Shown piece by piece: positions 1-8,531 of a stretch of DNA of 16,634 nt. The first letter of the stretch is position 1; every line of letters begins with the position of its first letter. Source of the stretch: Conidiobolus incongruus B7586 (lineage: Eukaryota; Entomophthoromycota; Entomophthoromycetes; Entomophthorales; Conidiobolaceae); contig JNEM01006504.1 in the NCBI GenBank assembly GCA_000697335.1, positions 1-16,634 of the forward strand, given 5' to 3'. The translations under genes were made by a program, and so were the position numbers. The notes under the pieces are model-generated. The model saw only the letters and a list, made by a program, of their open reading frames with translations. It was not told the origin of the DNA and ran no database searches.

Positions 1-285
1 TTCGTATCTTCTAACACTCAGCACGGTGGTCAAGAAACTACTCATATGACTATGTTGACCACTTTTGCTCACTTTGGTATCATTTACGTTCCTTTGGGTT
101 ACACCAATCCTCATTTGAATTTGGACGATGCCGTCCTTGGTGGTAGTCCTTGGGGTGCTTCAGTCGTCGCCGGTAGTAACGGTAGACTTCAGCCCAATGA
201 AAAAGAATTGGATATTGCTAGAACTCAAGGCGAAAACTTTGCAAAGGTCGTTTCTCAATACATTAATGGAGCTCCTGCTTCTTAA
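1..285 (+). CDS. wrbA: WrbA/Pst2/Ycp4-type NAD(P)H:quinone oxidoreductase, C-terminal part (left copy)
   Basis: The frame is open from base 1 and ends at TAA 283-285, giving the last 94 residues of a protein whose family is usually about 200 residues; the 5' half lies outside the window. Family hallmarks are visible: GGQETT at fragment residues 9-14, the FAHFGIIYVPLGY block at 22-34, GGSPWGA at 47-53, an AG-x-x-G turn at 57-61, and the QP-x-x-x-EL-x-IA-x-x-QG-x-x-FA helix at 64-81. Known family members are flavodoxin-fold, FMN-binding enzymes that reduce quinones by two electrons and protect against oxidative stress; fungal members (Pst2, Ycp4, Rfs1) associate with membrane domains. There is no visible intron or break in this part, and its codons are richer in C and G than the surrounding DNA. 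The ATG at 46 is internal, not the start, because conserved family sequence precedes it. It converges on gene B. Confidence 0.9.
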   Translation, partial: FVSSNTQHGGQETTHMTMLTTFAHFGIIYVPLGYTNPHLNLDDAVLGGSPWGASVVAGSNGRLQPNEKELDIARTQGENFAKVVSQYINGAPAS

Positions 286-293
286 CGTATTTT

Positions 294-299
294 AATAAA
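294..299 (+). terminator. Poly(A) signal AATAAA of left wrbA
   Basis: A canonical AATAAA sits 8 bases after the wrbA stop codon, in an A-rich context. In DNA this AT-rich such hexamers also arise by chance, but the position directly behind the stop makes it the natural candidate for 3'-end formation. It is duplicated in the right arm. Confidence 0.5.
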
Positions 300-1063
300 A
301 CAAAATTTACGCTCATTATAAAATTGATAGAATATTAATCAAATATATTTCCAACATTATTTATATTTTAAATTCATAACTTATGAGTTATATATAAATC
401 ATTGTTCAGATTATTTGTTTCCTCATATTTTCGTATACAGTATATTTTTAAAACAATTTTAATTTATTTAAAAAACGAATCTTTTAACAAGTATTTCAAT
501 TAATATTACAATAATTTTATTATAGTATTGAGTTGATATTTTGCTTTAATAATATTAAATATTATAACCTATAATTAAAAATATAGTTTATTTAAGCATT
601 TAAATTTATAATATCAAATCTTTCATCTTGAAAATGACTTGAATATAACTTTAATTTTCAAAATGAACATAATGAAATTGAAAAAAATTAAGTGTTTGTG
701 ATACTATAATTTATATTTTATAGATAGCTATAAACATTAACAAAATGTTGATTATAATAAATATTGTTATTATTCAGATCAAGAAGTTAATTAAATCAAA
801 TATTTGCTGGATTTGAAAATATGAACTGTTTTTTTAGCTTGGAATGGCATTTTTACATTCAATATTCATTGTAATTAATCATTATATGGTAAATTCTTCT
901 GAACTGATGTGATATTGTTTATAGTGTTGGTTGATTAATATTGTAAATATTTCTCATTAATAAACATTGTTCAATTCTAATAACTGAGTATCAATTAAAT
1001 ACCACTATTTCCACAGTGATTGTTATATTATTCAATTTTGTAATCATTATATAGATATATTGT

Positions 1064-1109
1064 TTGAATCAATCAATACATTAAATGTAGTGTTATCTTA
1101 TTGATTCAA
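1064..1109. repeat. Small hairpin (10-bp stem), left arm
   Basis: TTGAATCAAT at 1064-1073 is the perfect complement of ATTGATTCAA at 1100-1109, with a 26-base loop that itself holds the short mirror ACATT-A-AATGT. The stem includes two G-C pairs. It lies between convergent genes and could affect 3' ends, but chance is possible in such AT-rich DNA. The right-arm twin is at 15526-15571. Confidence 0.35.
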
Positions 1110-1440
1110 TCAGTTAGAGTAAAAAGAATCTTATTTGAAATATTTTCACCATTCTATATTAATTTTACAATTTATCGGTTATATAATATACGAAATATTT
1201 AGTTTGAATAATTCTTTATCAACCAATACCTCCATTTAATGTACTAATGGAAAGTGATTTTATGTATCATTGAAATTATATAATATTCTGATATTTTATT
1301 CATAATAGAAAATAACTATACTATCATAAAATATTGTCCAGTTTGATAGAGGATATAATAATATTATTTGAATTTAAATAGTAAAATTAGTTTGATTAAT
1401 GCACCTAAACATAATAGGTAGTGAATTGATTAAAGTTATA

Positions 1441-3308
1441 TTAATCATATTCAATATAGGGGCTATCATTATAATCGATATATTCTATATCATATTTATC
1501 ATGACCATAATTACTGTGATTTCCATTGTGATCATTATTGTTACTGTCATCGTTTCCTCTATCGATTGAATTATCACCCATATCAGTTTCATCCTAACAG
1601 ATATCACAGTTATGATCACCTTCATTTTGATTATAATTGGATGAGTCATCACCGTATAATAAATCCAAAACAATATCAACTAAATTATTACCACGATAGT
1701 AACAACTATCACCAGCTTGAGTCTCTTCAGTTTGATCTAAATTGTTGGATTGATTATCATTGTTGTCATTATTAGTAATCAAGTCAATTGCAATATCGGC
1801 CAAATTTAATATAACTATTCTGTTACCGTTATTAAGAATATACAATATAAGATTGATTATATCACCACAATTGTAAGAAACCCAATCGACTCCTGCACCT
1901 TCGGATTCCTTTCCACTGTTTTCTAAATCATAACTAGTTGGATCGTTTAAAAGATCAACTACAACATCTACAACTAAATTGGTGTGATCGTTACCAGCAT
2001 TTTTGTCAATAATATTTAAGACTAAATCACTAGACTGTTACCAAGGTCGTAAGTATTATCACCAACTTGAGTATCCTCTGATTGTTCATCAGTATTACCT
2101 TTTGGATTGTAGCTATCACTGTTAATAAGATCGATAACAGTATTAACTGCGATATTAATGTGGTTATTCCCTTCGTCCTTATCACTATGATTTAAAAGAT
2201 CCAAGCTTAGTTTGATTAAAGGGTTGGCACCAATATATGTTCCATCCCCTACTTGAGTATCATCTAGTTGATTATCATTAAGTAGGTCAACAATTGCATC
2301 AACTGATATATTTGTAGGGCTATTTCCACCCTTAGTGTCAATAAGATTCAAAATTGAAGCAATAAGACTGTTACTATGGTCTTTGGAGTCACTACCAGCT
2401 TGAGTGTCTTCATATCCAGTATCGCCTTGACATCAGGATTGTAATTATCTATGTCAAGAAGATCAACAATAGAATCTACTGTGATATCAATTGGACTATC
2501 ATCATTGCTATCACCAACTTCAAGCAAATCCAAGACCAAGTCGACCAAAGTATTCCCGCGAACTAACGATTCATCGCCACTTAGATCACCTTGAGAACCT
2601 ACTTCTCCAATTGGGGTATCGTGATGATCTTGGTCAAGAAGATTGACAACAGCATCTACAGCGATATCAGCAAGATTCATGTTTGGAATGGAATGATCCA
2701 AAAATGTTGGGTTGTTAGGACTTTGATTATGACATTATCTTCACCATCAGAATAATCGTTAACTTATAGAAGATCTACAATTATATTGATCTCAACTGAG
2801 TAATTACCATGACTATACGAATCATCGTTAACTTCAAAGTCATCAGTCGCATCTTCAAAGTATAGTGTATCAAGTAAGCCCAAAGCAACGTCACCAATAC
2901 TTCCATCCAACAGAGTGTGCCCATCTTCACTTTTATCCTCACTCCCATCATTATCGTTCATAGAAGGTCTTTTACCTTTTCTGCTTGCAATTTCCCACAC
3001 ATTTTCCCCCAAATCTACAGCCGCATTAATATTGCTACCAGGACGATTTTGACATTTCCTCGACTTAATATCATTACCAATAGGCCCGAAATACATTTTA
3101 CCTTCAATATTGTTCGTAGTCCTCCTCTTACTCTTGTCCAAAAGACCAACTGCGTAACATTGGGTTTAATGGGATTGGAATCGTCTCCGTAATTCCCATG
3201 GCCGGCAGCAATAGCATTTAAATCTACCATGAGTCCAACATCTTTCTTGGTGGGATTTGATCGAATTGTCCCAATTGCAATCCAAATCACTAGCTTAAAA
3301 CAAATCAT
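1441..3308 (-). pseudogene. Gene B, secreted acidic repeat protein, broken (left copy)
   Basis: Mirror of the right-arm gene at 13326-15194, read on the minus strand from ATG 3306-3308. It has the same signal peptide, the same tandem DLVLDLL / IAVD-x-VVDLL units, the same three frame changes and the same two in-frame stops described for the right copy. It differs by one extra single-base loss between 2028 and 2029: in the right copy the codons read Ser-Leu-Val-Asp-Leu-Val, while here they read Ser-Leu-Val-Ile and then stop. The left copy is thus one step further decayed. The shared lesions are older than the last homogenisation of the arms and the extra one is younger. It converges with wrbA and runs in the same direction as gene A, about 1.3 kb away. 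No known family was recognised. Confidence 0.75.
1645..2904 (-). repeat. Diverged tandem protein repeats within gene B (left copy)
   Basis: Mirror of the block at 13730-14990. Units of roughly 58 codons each carry a GN-x-LVDLVLDLL segment, an acidic spacer, an I-x-IAVD-x-VVDLLN segment, and an acidic linker ending DTQ-x-GD. The unit order is the same as on the right, interrupted by the left-only base loss at 2028/2029. Confidence 0.75.
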
Positions 3309-4260
3309 AAGATTTAGCAAAATATATGTTGACTGTATAAAGTAAAGACAATCAGGTTGACATAGATAAATAAAAATGATTTAAAATCAAAGAATTGTGA
3401 TTCATTACCACCTTGAAGTAAACCATGTTATTTTAATATTAGAGTTACTTATTTTCTTTATCTTTTTTTTGAATATAATATAAGAGATCTAAAAATCACT
3501 TAGTCCCAATTATTAATTTGATATAATGAATTAATTTTAGTCTTCTCTCCCAGATCTATCACCAAGAATTACTTGAAATAATGGGTATATTTTTTCAAAC
3601 TGGTAAATATTTAATTCGGTTAGTGGTTGATTTTAATTGTTGGTTTCTTACATATATTAATCGGATGTTGTAAGATTTAATTAATATAAGGATTAAGGGT
3701 ATTTTGTATGTTTTCAGTCAATAGAAATTTATAATTTGGTCAAATTAGGCTTGGTTGGTTTAATTTTAGTTAGTGCGGTTTAATTAAATATTTTAAATAA
3801 AAAATTTTGCCAAAAATACTAAATTGTGCTAAAGAGTTCGTAATGAAATTTGTCATTAATATAATATTCAATTATATTAGCATTGGCTTTGTATAAAAAT
3901 ATTATAATTTACAATTATATTCAATTTCCCTTCACTATATTAATATCAATTATGATAAATTTAAAACTCAATATTCATAACAATCAAATTATAAATTTAC
4001 AAGTTACCAAATCAATGAAAAGATAATATATCAACAATGCAAAACAGTATATTACTTGAGAGAACAATTGATAATTGAAATTTCTATTTTCAATCGAACA
4101 CGAAACTAATTGATATGGCTGTATATAATTATACTTTCTGAAGAATAGATAAATTTAATATATTTAGAATTTAAAATAACACGGCAATTTGTATTGTAAT
4201 ATTTATTGATGTATAGGAGAATACCAGTAATATATCTATTATTTAATTATTTCTAACTTT

Positions 4261-4382
4261 TATACCAAATTTTTAAAAAAAAATGATAAAATATATAATA
4301 ATTACGGTATTTCGTAAAATTAATATCACTTTATTTTTATTCAAAAAAAATACAAACTAACAAATTTCAAAAATTTGGTATA
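4261..4382. mobile_element. Candidate MITE-like element with 12-bp terminal inverted repeats (left arm)
   Basis: TATACCAAATTTTT at 4261-4274 is the perfect inverted partner of AAAAATTTGGTATA at 4369-4382. Reading the outer TA on each side as a target duplication leaves 12-bp terminal repeats on a 118-bp element, the layout of a miniature non-coding DNA transposon with TA insertion preference (Tc1/mariner-like). The interior is AT-rich and non-coding. With no second copy at a different locus, a chance hairpin or a transcript-folding element is an equal alternative. Confidence 0.35.
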
Positions 4383-4548
4383 TTTATTAATATATTAAAA
4401 TTTTTCAACTTGAAAATTATTAAGAATTTTAACAGATATTTCCAAGAATATATCCATATATTATTTTAAGGATATAATACAAATTTATTATTGTTATTTA
4501 ACCTATTTGTAATATATAGTTCATATATTAATAAATATAAAAATTCAT

Positions 4549-4564
4549 GAATAAATATTTATTC
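4549..4564. terminator. Palindromic poly(A) signal downstream of gene A (left copy)
   Basis: The perfect 16-bp palindrome GAATAAATATTTATTC lies 45-60 bases beyond the gene A stop and presents AATAAA on both strands. It is the best candidate for gene A 3'-end formation and could also act on transcripts arriving from the opposite side. Confidence 0.45.
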
Positions 4565-4608
4565 AGTATAATTATTATTAAATAATTGACTATAAATCTA
4601 GGTATATT

Positions 4609-5610
4609 TTAGTAATCATAGGATCTGTGACGATCCTCACCATATCCCTTTTCATCACGGTAGCGACCGTTGTAGTCATTGTCGCGGTCATATCCCTTAC
4701 GACCGTGATAACTGTCGTCATAGCTCTTGTTACTGTAGTAATAATCGTTACTCCTGCGATCGTAATCACGATCATAGTCTCTTTGGCGACTGTACTCGTA
4801 GAATCTTCTATTGTAACCGATATCATAAGATCTGTAGCGATTGTAGTCATCGTAGTCGCGTCTATGATCGCGATCGTATCCTTTATGATGGTCGTAGTCG
4901 TCATATCTACGAGGGCGATAGTAATCATAACTATTGTATCCATGGTTATAATCATCACTATATCCACCATAGTTATAGTCACCACGTCCATTATCGTGTA
5001 CATCATCATGTACATCACCATCATCACCACGATCATGATTATAATCACTAACTCCAGTACCTTCGTCACTATCATCATCATCGCCATCACCATCATCATC
5101 ATTACCTCCATCGTCATGTCCGTCATGACCATAGTGATCTTCATCTCCCAAGCTTATATCGACATCAGCAACATTGCCGTTGTCATAGTCTTCAGGATGA
5201 TCATCATAGCCATCGTGACCAGTCAAATCAATGATAGCCTTACCTCTACCATTACCCAAGGTGTAATCTTCTCCAATGAGAGCCTTGACGAAAATTTCAT
5301 CCAAGTCAATTTCTCCAGGATGTCTACCCAAAGTGCTATAGACATCGATATCATTTTCGTTATGTTCATGTGGATGATATCCACCAATGAGATCACCACC
5401 TTCAACATGAATAACAGGTTTCTTATCTTTACTCTTTCTGCGACCATCCAAAGCATCATCGAGATCGACCACTACGTGGGTGTGGTCGCTATCATCGTTG
5501 TATTGGTTGATACCCAGTAATGTAGTCACATCCAAATCAAGTTCAGGATTGTCAGTGGGACGTCCTTGAATAGCGGTAATTAAAATTAAAGCAATAATTC
5601 CCAGTTGCAT
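4609..5610 (-). CDS. Gene A: secreted Asp/Tyr/Gly-rich protein (left copy)
   Basis: Intact 333-residue frame from ATG 5608-5610 to TAA 4609-4611. The first 16 residues, MQLGIIALILITAIQG, form a classic signal peptide, so the mature protein is probably secreted. Residues about 20-160 are acidic with repeated Val/Ile-Asp-Leu strands (47-50, 88-90, 101-103, 127-129, 150-152). Residues about 158-225 are Asp/Gly/His-rich, including an almost pure Asp-Gly run at 170-183. Residues 226-333 are Tyr/Asp/Arg-rich, with RRYDDYD- and YDRDYD-like motifs. It has no cysteine and no membrane segment after the signal. Except for residues 4, 5 and 7 of the signal peptide it is identical to the right copy. The start is secured because the homologous start and signal peptide are retained in both copies. 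No known family is recognised. The acidic/His part could bind cations and the Tyr/Arg part could be cohesive or adhesive, but both are inference. Confidence 0.85.
   Translation of the reverse strand: MQLGIIALILITAIQGRPTDNPELDLDVTTLLGINQYNDDSDHTHVVVDLDDALDGRRKSKDKKPVIHVEGGDLIGGYHPHEHNENDIDVYSTLGRHPGEIDLDEIFVKALIGEDYTLGNGRGKAIIDLTGHDGYDDHPEDYDNGNVADVDISLGDEDHYGHDGHDDGGNDDDGDGDDDDSDEGTGVSDYNHDRGDDGDVHDDVHDNGRGDYNYGGYSDDYNHGYNSYDYYRPRRYDDYDHHKGYDRDHRRDYDDYNRYRSYDIGYNRRFYEYSRQRDYDRDYDRRSNDYYYSNKSYDDSYHGRKGYDRDNDYNGRYRDEKGYGEDRHRSYDY
5068..5104 (-). repeat. GAT/GGT trinucleotide tract in gene A (left copy)
   Basis: A purine-rich run of GAT, GGT and GGC codons on the minus strand encodes the Asp-Gly block around residues 170-183. 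Its complement reads as ATC/ACC, which explains the long Ile/Thr/Val-rich open frame on the other strand. Such tracts can change length, yet both arms have the same length here. Confidence 0.7.
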
Positions 5611-5675
5611 TGTAAAAAATAAATTAAATAAATTAAGATATTAATTATTGTGTTAAAATTCAACTCAACTTTCAA

Positions 5676-5683
5676 TATTTATA
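5676..5683 (-). promoter_or_regulatory. Candidate TATA box of left gene A
   Basis: TATAAATA on the minus strand begins 73 bases upstream of the gene A start, within the non-duplicated spacer. The spacing suits a core promoter with a short leader. The composition of the region makes a chance match quite possible. The right copy has no equivalent at the same spacing, so the two copies have different promoters. Confidence 0.35.
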
Positions 5684-6483
5684 TTATTTTTTTTCAATCA
5701 ATTCCAAAATTTTTTATTATAATGTATATTATTCAAATTCAGTTAAATTGATCTCTGTTGTTATGTTGTGAATTTATAAAAAATTATATTCCACGATTAT
5801 TTAATTTTGAAAATTGAAAAAATTTAACTAAATTTAAATTAGTTTTTAAAATACTCCATATCATAATTATTTTATAAATAATTCAATTTATTTTGGAAAT
5901 TTAAAATAAATATTGTTAAAAAGCTATTCTAAATTAAATATTATCAAAATTTATCTAATATATTGTATAAAATAATTTGCTAGTTATAAACAATTTTAAA
6001 TTTCAAAATGATAAAAACCAATAGTTTGAATTTCTATTTTAAATGAATGTTAAGTATATGATATGCTAATATAATCTTAAAATCAATATTACTTCAAGCA
6101 ATTTTGATATATATAATTATAATTATGATCAGTATTTATATAAATTTCAATATCATATTTTTAATATGTTATTAGAGTTAATTTCTAACAATCATAATAT
6201 TTGATATTATCAAGAAAAATTCATCCACATGGTATTCAAAGCTATTTATGGAGCCTTTATATATTGATAGAATATTCAATCAGGCAGAATTAATATAAAT
6301 CAACTTTGATCAAATAAATTATTTTAAAACCTAGGTTTCGGTATTGATGTTGTCAATAGCAATATATATATATATAATTAAGTATAAAATATAACTTGAA
6401 ATACATTTTTACATTTATCCCGATATCTCACTAAGAAATCTAGGAAATCATAATTAACATCAGGTTGGAAACTTATTGCAATC

Positions 6484-6514
6484 AATTGGTTTGTCGTGAT
6501 AGTTACAACCAATT
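6484..6514. repeat. Small hairpin in spacer
   Basis: AATTGGTT at 6484-6491 pairs with AACCAATT at 6507-6514 around a 15-base loop. It sits in a locally less AT-rich stretch that also contains further copies of the ACCAATTAG/CAATTGG words. Its function is unknown and it may be chance. Confidence 0.3.
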
Positions 6515-6659
6515 AGATATATTACTTCATCCATAATTGGTGTATTTTTATATCCGGTCACATATTTTTATTATATAAATTTTCTAGGTTAGAAAAAAAT
6601 TACAATTATATGTATAAAGTATCACTACTAATTGGACAAGTAGCTTGAATTTTTATGTT

Positions 6660-6993
6660 ATGATAGTATTTAATAGACTGGAATCTCCGTTACTAATAGC
6701 ATCTCATTCCATTTACACGATTATAGGCTCGCCAGCCGATAGGGAAGTAAAAGTTATGGCCTATGAAGGGATAATGACAATATTGAGATAATTATAGTGA
6801 TAATTCTGATGTTATACTTGGAATGGAAAATGTTGAACAATACAAATATAATGATGCTGGGCTAGTATCAAGACGAATAGAAGCATATATAAAAATCAAT
6901 TTTGTAACCTTAACTCTTAATATCTATTTAGTTAACCAAAACTCCAAATTTTTTAAATTTATGATATATTACTATGATTCTTCAAAAAGATAA
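6660..6993 (+). pseudogene. Possible gene relic in spacer (two short adjoining frames)
   Basis: This is the least AT-rich island of the left half of the spacer. It holds two short frames: ATG 6660 to TAA 6789-6791 (43 residues, including IIGSPADREVKVMAYEG) and ATG 6823 to TAA 6991-6993 (56 residues, including MENVEQYKYNDAGLVSRR). The second frame is open upstream of its ATG to about 6787 and reads Asp/Asn/Ser-rich there, recalling the composition of genes A and B. Composition shifts back to intergenic levels after about 6900. Nothing in it is a family I know. A decayed exon is the likeliest reading; two unrelated chance frames, or exons of a short intron-containing gene, are alternatives. Confidence 0.3.
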
Positions 6994-8299
6994 AATAGTA
7001 GCTAGTATGTGTATCAATTTAGTTATTCATTTGGAAAAGTAAGAAACTGCAAAACATGGTATAGTCCCCGAACTCAATCACCAGTAACTTGTAACCAATT
7101 TACCAATCATTATCATTCAATACATTATACTCATATTTAATTTAATTGTATATAAAATTATTATTAGGTTTTAATTTTGGAGATATTTTAAAATATTTCA
7201 TAAACAATAAATTAAAATCCCAGTATAATCTATATAAAAGATTTTTTAAAATAGGAAAACAAAATTAAAAAATTAAAAAATTAATTATTTAAAGATTATT
7301 AGATTTCATATTTATTACTAAATGTTTTAAGATGTAATAATAATATATTCAGATTTTGTTTTTATTAAAGTTATTATAAACCTCTACAATCTGATTATTA
7401 TTAAATGTAAGTTTGATAATTCTCAAATTATATGGTATTATTAATTATAATACAAATGATCTTTAATTCAAAATAATATACTTTTCATTGAATTGAAATT
7501 TTACAACTATAGGAAAAATATGAATTACTATAATAGTAATATATATTATTATATAAAGATAATATATCACATAATCACAATATTATAATTATAATATATT
7601 AGTTCAATTAAATAAACTAACAGAAATTAAAAAAAATTAATATTTATATATTGGGCTAAGTTTTCATATAAATTAAACTATTTAAAATATTGATTTAATA
7701 TATATAAAACTATATATTTTCAAGGTTTAATTACTTTATTATTAAATATTATAAATTTTAAAAAAGTCTCTATAATTTTATATTGAAAATATTATATATT
7801 ATCTTTTAATTGATAATATACTAGAATTTAATTAAATTAGTTGATATCTTTAATAAATTAATATTAATATATATAATATTCAAACCATATAAATATAAAT
7901 ATAAAATCGAATAATTTGATATAATTTGTTTCATATATTAAGTTTATATTAAAAGTATGGCGTTGATAATAGAATATTATTTTTTCTACTGTAAATTTAT
8001 AAAGATATAAAATTTGATACAATATATATTATTTAAATAGAAAAAATTATAATCATCATTATAATATAGTTATATAAAATTTACCTTAAAATTAGGGTTT
8101 TAGTATCTTATATATTAAAAAAGTATAACTTATAAATAAAGGTATTCTCCAAATATATAATAAAATATATATAATAGATATGTAACCTTTTAATGTGAAT
8201 AATTTTTGAATGTATATTTAGTTTTTAATGATTTAAAATATTGTTGTATTTCAAAATTAATCATCTCTTCCAGTTTGATAGCTAAACCAATATTATTTC
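6994..8299. other. Spacer, middle: extremely AT-rich, no gene seen
   Basis: Past a mildly richer patch up to about 7130, this is among the most AT-rich DNA in the window, made almost entirely of TA/AT/AAT words with rare G or C. I find no open frame, RNA gene or ordered repeat in it. Such DNA can act as a scaffold, origin or centromere-like sequence in AT-rich eukaryotes, but nothing here shows that directly. Confidence 0.6.
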
Positions 8300-8315
8300 T
8301 ATTTTAAGCTGACTT

Positions 8316-8531
8316 TGTCAGTCTATAATTGAAGGATACTCTTTGTTCTCTTTATTTTCTTTATTAGATTTTATCCAAATCCCATATCATTCATTGATTC
8401 AATTATTTAAACCCAACAGTGATAAAGATAGAGAAGAAGTTTTTTTCTTTTGGATATTCTGCTACGACGCCTCAACAGTAAGTTTTCAAACCTACAGTCC
8501 CGATACGTTAAAGAGCAGGATTAATAAATAA
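8316..8531 (+). pseudogene. Possible gene relic in spacer (open frame without ATG start)
   Basis: A second composition island. A frame open from about 8316 to TAA 8529-8531 gives roughly 71 residues, starting with a Ser/Leu/Phe-rich hydrophobic stretch and ending in a mixed, protein-like segment (KPNSDKDREEV, CYDASTVSFQTYSPDTLKSR). There is no ATG in frame; the first possible alternative start is TTG 8343. GC-bearing codons cluster at 8460-8520, unlike the flanks. It could be a relic exon or a terminal exon whose upstream part is gone. I do not recognise the product, and the evidence is compositional only. Confidence 0.25.

Larger units (their letters stand above)
286..1440. other. AT-rich intergenic DNA between convergent wrbA and gene B (left arm)
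   Basis: About 1.15 kb with no supportable gene on either strand. It separates two convergent 3' ends, so it should contain both transcript ends. The only structured element I could point to is an inverted repeat at 1064-1109. No tRNA-like arms or other RNA gene could be recognised. Confidence 0.7.
3309..4608. other. AT-rich intergenic DNA between genes A and B (left arm)
   Basis: About 1.3 kb with no coding potential that I can support. It is downstream of gene A and upstream of gene B, so it should hold the gene A 3' region (a palindromic AATAAA at 4549-4564) and the gene B promoter. It also contains a MITE-like inverted repeat at 4261-4382. I compared almost all of it (3301-4320) base by base with the right arm and found no difference. 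Confidence 0.7.
1..5583 (+). repeat. Left arm of giant inverted repeat (palindrome)
   Basis: This stretch is the reverse complement of 11051-16634. I compared most of the intergenic blocks line by line and the coding blocks through translations in overlapping frames. I found one single-base indel (a base missing here between 2028 and 2029 relative to A14606) and one substitution (G5233 against A11401, a silent Ile codon change in gene A). Positions below about 2028 pair with 16635 minus the position; positions above pair with 16634 minus the position. Identity ends at 5583, inside the signal-peptide codons of gene A, and the true outer end is not visible because the window stops inside it. 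The arm holds wrbA (3' part), gene B and gene A. Confidence 0.97.
5611..6659. other. Spacer, left part: promoter side of left gene A, no gene seen
   Basis: AT-rich, non-duplicated DNA upstream of the left gene A. I see no coding frame worth reporting. From about 6200 onward the composition becomes somewhat less extreme. An (AT)n tract lies at about 6361-6376 and a small hairpin at 6484-6514. The left gene A promoter and any upstream control sites must lie here. Confidence 0.6.

Noticed and set aside
4627-5520. Long 297-residue open frame antisense to gene A (and its twin at 11114-12007), rich in Ile, Val and Thr
   Set aside because: It is the complement of the GAT/GAC-rich gene A codons: GAT reads ATC on the other strand, so stops are suppressed. 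It looks like endless hydrophobic residues with no domain order, while the other strand has a signal peptide and a homologous start in both copies.
6361-6376. Alternating AT runs here and at 9323-9340 as telomere- or satellite-like repeats
   Set aside because: They are short, simple and unsurprising in DNA of this composition.
8478-8497. GTAAGT...CCTACAG resembling a complete 20-base intron in the spacer island
   Set aside because: Splice-site consensus is good, but 20 bases is far below normal intron lengths outside a few exceptional lineages, and no exon homology supports it.
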